64,000 bases of DNA, taken from positions 62,001 to 126,000 of the forward strand of contig JAEUSB010000017.1 of the NCBI GenBank assembly GCA_016788865.1, given 5' to 3'. Positions within the stretch are counted from its first letter, which is position 1. Every line of letters begins with the position of its first letter. This DNA is from Leptospirales bacterium (GTDB lineage Bacteria > Spirochaetota > Leptospiria > Leptospirales > Leptonemataceae). Of this stretch, positions 59,138 through 64,000 are shown one piece after another. The translations under genes were made by a program, and so were the position numbers. The notes below the pieces were generated by a model, which made no database searches, was not told where the DNA came from, and saw nothing but the letters and a program-made list of their open reading frames with translations.

Positions 59138-60649
59138 TCAAGGGCGGACAATATCCGTAAGAATGATGGACCGGTCGTCTTCCCTCTGTGAATTTCCCTG
59201 AAAGTCCAGGACCGCTGCCTTGATTGATTCCATTGTTTCTTCGGTGCTGAGCGCCAGGTTCTGGCGAAATAGGGAGAGAAATCCCCGCTCTCCGAGCATT
59301 TGACCATCGCGTTCGGCTTCAGTAATTCCGTCAGTGTAGACAATCAATCTTGCAGCATCTCCGAGTGGGATCGTGGCTTCGCGAAAACTCACCCGACTAA
59401 AAATGCCGAGCATCTTACCTGTGCTTCGAATAAATCGAACCTGCGCCTTGTCCCCGTGGCGTTGAATCAAGAAGGCTTTTGGATGGCCGGCGTTACAGCA
59501 CTTGATAATGCGTTTCTTAAGATTGATATAAATGTAGATGGCCGTAACAAAGTTGTCTGAGAGCTTTCCGTATAAGGATTCATTCATCATGCGCATTGTT
59601 TTCTCGGGGCGCTCAGCATAGTGTTCGTTTTCTTCGAATGCCAGCTTGACGGTATTGAAGAACATGGCTGCGCCAATTCCGTGACCTGAAATGTCTGCGA
59701 GGAAGATGGAGTATTCGTGATCATCAATTTTGCGGACATTGTAGTAGTCTCCGCCAATACTCATTAGAGGATCATACCACAGCGCGAATCTTATGCGATC
59801 GTCTCCCGAGGGCAATGTCTTTTGAAGATTCTTGTCCTGGGTTTTACCCGCGATTCTTATTTCGGAATCAACGTTCTTCTTTTCTGCCAGGATTTGCTTA
59901 TTCAACGCATCCATTTCGTGAATCGCCTGCTTCAAGCGATCGGCAGTTTCGCGATGGAGTACTCGAATGAAATTGTCAGACAGCTCTTCAATAATCTCTT
60001 TGCTTACAAGGTATTCAAGCCGACTCTGTGTCGACAATCGTCTCAATAGCGTAAAAGTAATTTCACGGCGCAGTTCTAATTCCGCAGAGTAGATTTCATC
60101 AAAAGAAATTTCGTAGTCCGAAGAGAAGAGCATTCGGCGCACGATTGTTTCGACATCAGAGAATCCAAATGGCTTATCCTCGAGCAGCGAATAGAGACGA
60201 TTCTTGTAAATATCAAAGTAGTTCATTACCTTCTGCGCAGTCAGATTCCCGCGTGCATGGAGCGTCAGTATCCAGCGCCCAATCATGGAAGTTTTGCTGA
60301 AATCTTTGCCAACAGGATAGAAGACTCTGGCTTGCAATTCCTTTAGCTGGAAGATCACGTCGCGATGCGAGGCAACTATTCCGGGCATCATCTTCTCAAA
60401 TGTTGTCCGATGTTCCGACAGGAGTTTTTGAAGAAAGTAGATTAGGTCATCACGAAGAAACTCGTACAGGTTCTCACGGACAACTTTCTTGTCCAGGGAG
60501 GGTACGCCGGATGCCTTTTCTATGATCAGCTGAACCTTTGCCTGGAACAGGTCTACTTCGAATTTGAGTTCATCGGCCTTATCAACCGGAACGCCGGCAA
60601 TGGTCCGGGCTACTGAAGCCTGCATTTTTTCTATCTCGTTTTGTTCCAT
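59138..60649 (-). CDS. SpoIIE-type (PP2C) serine phosphatase with helical sensor domain
   Basis: Encodes 503 residues. The C-terminal phosphatase domain (about 280-500) shows Gly-Gly-Asp-Tyr-Tyr, Ala-Asp-Ile-Ser-Gly-His-Gly-Ile-Gly-Ala, Tyr-Thr-Asp-Gly-Ile-Thr-Glu and Arg-Glu-Asp-Asp-Arg-Ser, carrying the metal-binding Asp residues. The N-terminal 270 residues are helical and charged, with a short coiled-coil linker, and match no domain I know. It would dephosphorylate an anti-anti-sigma-like partner in a partner-switching pathway. The gene ends one base after the convergent waaA stop. Confidence 0.9.
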   Translation of the reverse strand: MEQNEIEKMQASVARTIAGVPVDKADELKFEVDLFQAKVQLIIEKASGVPSLDKKVVRENLYEFLRDDLIYFLQKLLSEHRTTFEKMMPGIVASHRDVIFQLKELQARVFYPVGKDFSKTSMIGRWILTLHARGNLTAQKVMNYFDIYKNRLYSLLEDKPFGFSDVETIVRRMLFSSDYEISFDEIYSAELELRREITFTLLRRLSTQSRLEYLVSKEIIEELSDNFIRVLHRETADRLKQAIHEMDALNKQILAEKKNVDSEIRIAGKTQDKNLQKTLPSGDDRIRFALWYDPLMSIGGDYYNVRKIDDHEYSIFLADISGHGIGAAMFFNTVKLAFEENEHYAERPEKTMRMMNESLYGKLSDNFVTAIYIYINLKKRIIKCCNAGHPKAFLIQRHGDKAQVRFIRSTGKMLGIFSRVSFREATIPLGDAARLIVYTDGITEAERDGQMLGERGFLSLFRQNLALSTEETMESIKAAVLDFQGNSQREDDRSIILTDIVRP

Positions 60650-60724
60650 GCAGAAAAGCCCTTATCTCAGACCAAAAACCAGTAAATGGTTTGATTGGAA
60701 AGTAAACTTACAAACCCTGGAGAG

Positions 60725-61552
60725 ATGATTCAGCTTACGGAAGCCGTCTTATTGGGAATAATCCAGGGGCTAACGGAATTTATCCCCGTTTCGAGTACGG
60801 CGCACTTACGAGTGATTCCGGCGCTGCTCGGCCTTCCTGATCCGGGCGCTGCCTATTCTGCTGTCATTCAGCTCGGTACGCTCATCTCTCTCTTGATATA
60901 CTTTCGCAGGGATCTCACCACATTTACCATCGCCAGCGTTCAGGGTCTGTTTTCAGGAAAACCCTTTGAGGAAGAGAATAGCCGCATGCTCTGGTTCCTT
61001 GCTGTCGGGACGGTCCCCGTCTGCATCTTTGGATTACTATTCTCCAAATACATCACCGGGGACTTGAGATCGCTCTACGTAATCGCAGCAAGCCTAATCG
61101 TCTTTGCAATCATTCTGTACGCGGTGGATCGGTATTCAAAAGGCACAAAGCAAATCGGGGATTTCAATTTGCGCGATGCCCTGCTCATCGGCCTGGCACA
61201 GAGTCTCGCCCTGATTCCCGGGGCTTCGCGTTCCGGAATGACATTGATGATGGGCCTTGGGCTAAAGTACACTCGCGAAAGTAGCATGCGCATTTCATTC
61301 CTCTTGAGCATACCTGCAATTGCCCTTTCCGGGTTCTACGAATTGTACAAGGAGAGGGAAGCCCTGGCCGCGACTGGTTTCCCTGGACTGCTGGTAGCCA
61401 CAGTCGTCTCAGCAATTGTTGGATATTTGAGCGTAGCATTCTTGTTGAAATTTTTGCGAACTCATTCGACGGCCCTATTCGCCGTCTATCGGATTGTGCT
61501 CGGTGTGATTCTCCTGGTTCTTCTCAAGATGGGATATCTGAGCGCACTCTAA
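60725..61552 (+). CDS. uppP: Undecaprenyl-diphosphatase UppP
   Basis: Encodes 275 residues with about eight membrane helices. The BacA/UppP motifs Glu-Phe-Ile-Pro-Val-Ser-Ser-Thr-Ala-His-Leu and Pro-Gly-Ala-Ser-Arg-Ser-Gly-Met-Thr are intact. It recycles the C55-PP lipid carrier for peptidoglycan and LPS synthesis and gives bacitracin resistance. I chose the ATG at 60725, where family homology begins, over a TTG at 60695. Confidence 0.95.
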   Translation: MIQLTEAVLLGIIQGLTEFIPVSSTAHLRVIPALLGLPDPGAAYSAVIQLGTLISLLIYFRRDLTTFTIASVQGLFSGKPFEEENSRMLWFLAVGTVPVCIFGLLFSKYITGDLRSLYVIAASLIVFAIILYAVDRYSKGTKQIGDFNLRDALLIGLAQSLALIPGASRSGMTLMMGLGLKYTRESSMRISFLLSIPAIALSGFYELYKEREALAATGFPGLLVATVVSAIVGYLSVAFLLKFLRTHSTALFAVYRIVLGVILLVLLKMGYLSAL

Positions 61553-61601
61553 GCGTCGCAGGCCAGAGTTCAATCATCGACATCGCTTTGGCTTGACCAG
61601 G

Positions 61602-61620
61602 GGGGCCTTACGGTCCCTTT
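61602..61620 (+). terminator. Weak terminator after uppP
   Basis: GGGGCC (61602-61607) pairs with GGTCCC (61612-61617) through one G-T pair across a TTAC loop, with TTT following. It lies 50 bases after the uppP stop and just before a GTG start at 61626. Confidence 0.45.
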
Positions 61621-61625
61621 AGACT

Positions 61626-62120
61626 GTGCTCTGGCGAAGCCTCTCTGTCATTTTTGTTTTCGCAAGTTTTCTGAGTTTTCACCCACTTGCTGCCAATGAG
61701 GAGCGCATTGTTGCCGTTCCGCGACCGCCGGATTTCCTGGAACTGCTCCTCAATTCAGACATTGTTGTGCGAGGTCGACTGATCCACTCGCAGGAGTTCA
61801 AGATCGGTTCCCTTTCCATGGCGCAACCCAGGTTTATTTGTCTGGAAATTTTCAAGGCATCTGCGTACTTTCCGCTCTCACTCGGAGAGCGTTTCACAGT
61901 GACACATCGCATTCGCCTGGATGAGCTTGGACCAGGGTTTCAGAAGCCCATAGACACTGGCGATTACATAGTTTTCCTTAATATTCGAAACGTAGAAACC
62001 GGAGGCAAAATCACGGGATACACAGCGGTTTTCCCGGATCCGCAGGTGTATGCTATCTGGAATGTTACCGACGATTTGATCACCAGAGCCCGAGCATTCC
62101 GCAACCAGAGTCAGCCGTGA
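61626..62120 (+). CDS. Exported protein of unknown function
   Basis: Encodes 164 residues. A signal peptide (1-23, cleaving at Leu-Ala-Ala) leads to a small beta domain with Asn-Ser-Asp-Ile-Val-Val-Arg-Gly-Arg-Leu and Asp-Tyr-Ile-Val-Phe-Leu-Asn strands, an OB-like pattern. There is a single Cys in Phe-Ile-Cys-Leu-Glu-Ile. It starts with GTG at 61626 and overlaps the next gene by four bases (GTGA), so the two exported proteins are translated together. I know no named family. Confidence 0.65.
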   Translation: MLWRSLSVIFVFASFLSFHPLAANEERIVAVPRPPDFLELLLNSDIVVRGRLIHSQEFKIGSLSMAQPRFICLEIFKASAYFPLSLGERFTVTHRIRLDELGPGFQKPIDTGDYIVFLNIRNVETGGKITGYTAVFPDPQVYAIWNVTDDLITRARAFRNQSQP

Positions 62121-63400
62121 ATCGATTTCTTAGTCTGGCAATCCTCGTTTGCCTGTTCCCTGCCGTCCTTCGCGCGGACATACTATTCCTGTCAGATCAA
62201 AAGTATGTTCGCGGCACCGTAATTTCTCAGACTCCTGATGAAATCATCTTCAAGGACGAAAGCGGCCTGGAAAAGAAATACAAAAAGAAGAACGTCCGTC
62301 GGCTAGTGTATCAGACCCTTGAAGAGCAAGAGGCTTCAGATCTGAGGCTTGAGAAGATGCGAACCCGTCAGGATCGAATCGATCAAGCGCAGCGCGAGAA
62401 ACGCGAACGTCTCGACCCCAGACCAGAGCCTGTTGTTTCTGATGCATTTATTCCGACCGAAGTCCCGGGAAACAAAAACGGCCTCCGCCTCCGAACCATT
62501 GTTTCGCAGATCACAGGGACCACAGATATAGAAGGCAGATTGCGCGATGAACGATTCTACACTGCAGGATTCTCTGGCGCAGTAGGACTGAATGCGCCCT
62601 GGAGCAACGCAAGCGCCTGGAGTCTTCCCGTGGAGATTGAGTATTCGATTGGTCAGCTAACCATGGAGCTTGGTTACGCTTACAGTTGGAGTCAGCCGCG
62701 AAGTTTTGGTTTTGAACTGGGTGCGGGTTCGCCAGGCGCGGTTGCTTTGGGTCGCGCCGATCTGGCTCAGATTCATTTCAAATCCTGGCGACCATCGATC
62801 CTGGCAAAGTACGATTTCAATCAGGGAGAATGGTATTCATTTGGGGTCATTGGTGGTGTTCGCCAAACAAGGCGTTCGGCGGAGTTCGAGTCAGACTATT
62901 TTCCAGTTAGAGTGCTGGATATACAGGGAGCTTATCTCGGGGGAATCGGCCATTCTTTGATGTACCGGATTCGCACTCAGAGCCGGGATCTTGTACTGGG
63001 CGGTGAGTTGGTGGCGAAGCCCGGCCCTCGATCTGAACTGCAATTCCGACTGGCGCTTCATTCCGGGCAGGGCCGCTGGCGCCAGGAGCGCACGTCCGTA
63101 GATCTGCTCGCGAATGGTATGGCGTCCGGGCTAGCTCGAAATGAAGACGCACTTTACCAAACTGCCGGTACAGAGCTTCGGATTGGCTATGCGTGGTTGG
63201 TGCGCGACAACCTGCGTCTCCTGGGCAGACTAACCATTGCAGGGGCTACGACCCGCACGGGCAGGAACCTGCCCACCCGACTCGACAGTTCTAACGATGC
63301 TCCCGCTCGGTATGCGGCGGATATCTGGCTTTCCGGCCCCGGCCGCACTCAGCCGAATCAATCGATCGGGCTGGAAATTGGCAGCGAATTTCTACTGTGA
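62117..63400 (+). CDS. Exported protein with probable beta-barrel C-terminal domain
   Basis: Encodes 427 residues. A signal peptide (1-20, cleaving near Leu-Arg-Ala) is followed by Gln-Lys-Tyr-Val-Arg-Gly-Thr-Val-Ile and Asp-Glu-Ile-Ile-Phe-Lys-Asp, a Sm/LSM-like small beta fold seen in several Leptospira proteins. A long charged coiled stretch (about 52-100, Glu/Arg/Gln-rich) and a C-terminal region (about 115-427) of alternating hydrophobic strands ending in Glu-Phe-Leu-Leu suggest an outer-membrane barrel. It is coupled (GTGA) to the exported protein gene before it. Confidence 0.65.
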   Translation: MNRFLSLAILVCLFPAVLRADILFLSDQKYVRGTVISQTPDEIIFKDESGLEKKYKKKNVRRLVYQTLEEQEASDLRLEKMRTRQDRIDQAQREKRERLDPRPEPVVSDAFIPTEVPGNKNGLRLRTIVSQITGTTDIEGRLRDERFYTAGFSGAVGLNAPWSNASAWSLPVEIEYSIGQLTMELGYAYSWSQPRSFGFELGAGSPGAVALGRADLAQIHFKSWRPSILAKYDFNQGEWYSFGVIGGVRQTRRSAEFESDYFPVRVLDIQGAYLGGIGHSLMYRIRTQSRDLVLGGELVAKPGPRSELQFRLALHSGQGRWRQERTSVDLLANGMASGLARNEDALYQTAGTELRIGYAWLVRDNLRLLGRLTIAGATTRTGRNLPTRLDSSNDAPARYAADIWLSGPGRTQPNQSIGLEIGSEFLL

Positions 63401-63562
63401 AATTGGGCCGCCCGTCATTGGCTCGGCCTGGTTCTTGCTTGGGCTTAGACTGGGGCCGGAGCTGGATATTTCCATGTTTTCTCATCGAAAACGGGCATTT
63501 TTCGGGATTGGCGTAAATCCCCTTTCAAGGAAAATTAGAAACATCCGATACATGAGTCAGGT

Positions 63563-64000
63563 ATGATGACAGCAAGAAAGACCTACGATGCGTACAAGGA
63601 CACTGAGATTCTCACGGCCAACCAGGGGAAGCTCATTGTAATGCTCTATGAGGGAGCCATCCGTTTCCTACGGCTTGCTGTGGCCAACATGAATCCCCGT
63701 AAGTACGACACGGTGAATCACAACATCATCCGCGCCCAGGACATTGTAACCGAGCTCATGCTTTCGTTGAACATGGCGGAAGGCGGCGAAATTGCCCAGA
63801 ATCTCTTCAATTTGTATGCGTACATGAAGAAGCGTTTGCTGGAAGGCAACATCAAGAAAGACAATGAGATACTCGAAGAAGTTATAACCCTGCTCGAGCA
63901 ACTGCGCGACGCATGGGACCAGGCGGCGCGGGAAACCAGTCCAGGACGTCAAAACACCGCGCCCAGAGACAAGGGTGCATCCTTCTCAATCACAGGTTGA
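63563..64000 (+). CDS. fliS: Flagellar export chaperone FliS
   Basis: Encodes 145 residues and runs exactly to the window's last base, which is the end of the TGA. FliS binds the C-terminus of flagellin in the cytoplasm to stop premature polymerisation. The N-terminal Tyr-Asp-Ala-Tyr, Gln-Gly-Lys-Leu-Ile-Val-Met-Leu-Tyr-Glu-Gly-Ala-Ile-Arg-Phe and Ile-Ile-Arg-Ala-Gln-Asp-Ile-Val-Thr-Glu-Leu motifs are standard. Two Met codons are adjacent (63563 and 63566) and either may be used. Periplasmic flagella are expected in a spirochaete, but the other flagellar genes are not in the window. Confidence 0.93.
   Translation: MMTARKTYDAYKDTEILTANQGKLIVMLYEGAIRFLRLAVANMNPRKYDTVNHNIIRAQDIVTELMLSLNMAEGGEIAQNLFNLYAYMKKRLLEGNIKKDNEILEEVITLLEQLRDAWDQAARETSPGRQNTAPRDKGASFSITG

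Noticed and set aside
63514-63550. TAAA and CCGATA elements before fliS resembling a flagellar sigma-28 promoter
   Set aside because: The two elements are 27 bases apart instead of about 15, so they do not form a usable promoter.
1-64000. tRNA, rRNA, CRISPR arrays, insertion sequences or phage attachment sites
   Set aside because: No cloverleaf-like segments, regular spaced repeats, transposase motifs or long terminal repeats were seen by eye on either strand; tRNAscan-SE and CRISPR finders would settle this.

Overview
The window reads as chromosomal DNA of a Leptospirales-type spirochaete (Leptospira/Leptonema/Turneriella relatives). The main clues are a DUF1554 lipoprotein and an LruC-domain lipoprotein, both families best known from Leptospira, together with a Kdo transferase (Gram-negative envelope with LPS), the flagellar chaperone FliS and a full set of membrane complex I genes. 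Base composition is moderate (roughly half G+C by eye). I see no rRNA, tRNA, CRISPR array, insertion sequence or phage. This placement is inference from gene content; no marker gene was compared.

Layout. 1-3250: small membrane and exported proteins (a fibronectin-like protein and the DUF1554 lipoprotein). 3330-6660 (minus): an apparent operon of LruC lipoprotein, cytoplasmic PAS/PAS histidine kinase and NarL-type regulator. 6800-8980: M48 protease, DinB-like protein and SDR with 4-base overlaps. 9049: an exported caspase-fold-like protein with ankyrin repeats. 10434-25036: complex I, with nuoF cut off from nuoGHIJKLMN by about 4.6 kb of unrelated genes (DUF2231, LuxR-type regulator, nitrilase-family enzyme, ECF sigma factor, DUF1304, YvaD-like, Nudix, Lcl-domain protein). 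nuoA-E are not in the window. 25118-30511: a SUF iron-sulfur operon, sufBCD, Rieske ferredoxin, sufS, HAD phosphatase. 30551-37715: hydrolases, two glycosyltransferases, a GH31 glucosidase and an acyltransferase.

38214-42828 (minus) holds the most distinctive system: a tight five-gene cluster of type III polyketide synthase, isoprenylcysteine-methyltransferase-like enzyme, acyl carrier protein, fatty-acyl-AMP ligase and FAD oxidoreductase. It resembles phenolic-lipid (alkylresorcinol) pathways, but with a dedicated ligase/ACP starter-loading pair. MsrA lies just upstream.

43581-45968 (minus): lipid kinase, DUF883-like and holin-like membrane proteins, DnaJ-domain protein. 46091-56780: signalling and redox genes, including a receiver-like/HATPase/cNMP-binding fusion, a divergent HATPase protein, a quinone-reductase-like enzyme, a thioredoxin-reductase-like flavoprotein without its CxxC, an AAA ATPase and OsmC. 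A 52-residue Pmp3/YqaE protein at 49460-49618 is easy to miss. 56781-57114 has no clear gene but carries a hairpin-rich stretch ending in a strong terminator, a small-RNA candidate. 57115-64000: HAD phosphatase, waaA, a SpoIIE-type phosphatase, uppP, two exported proteins and fliS.
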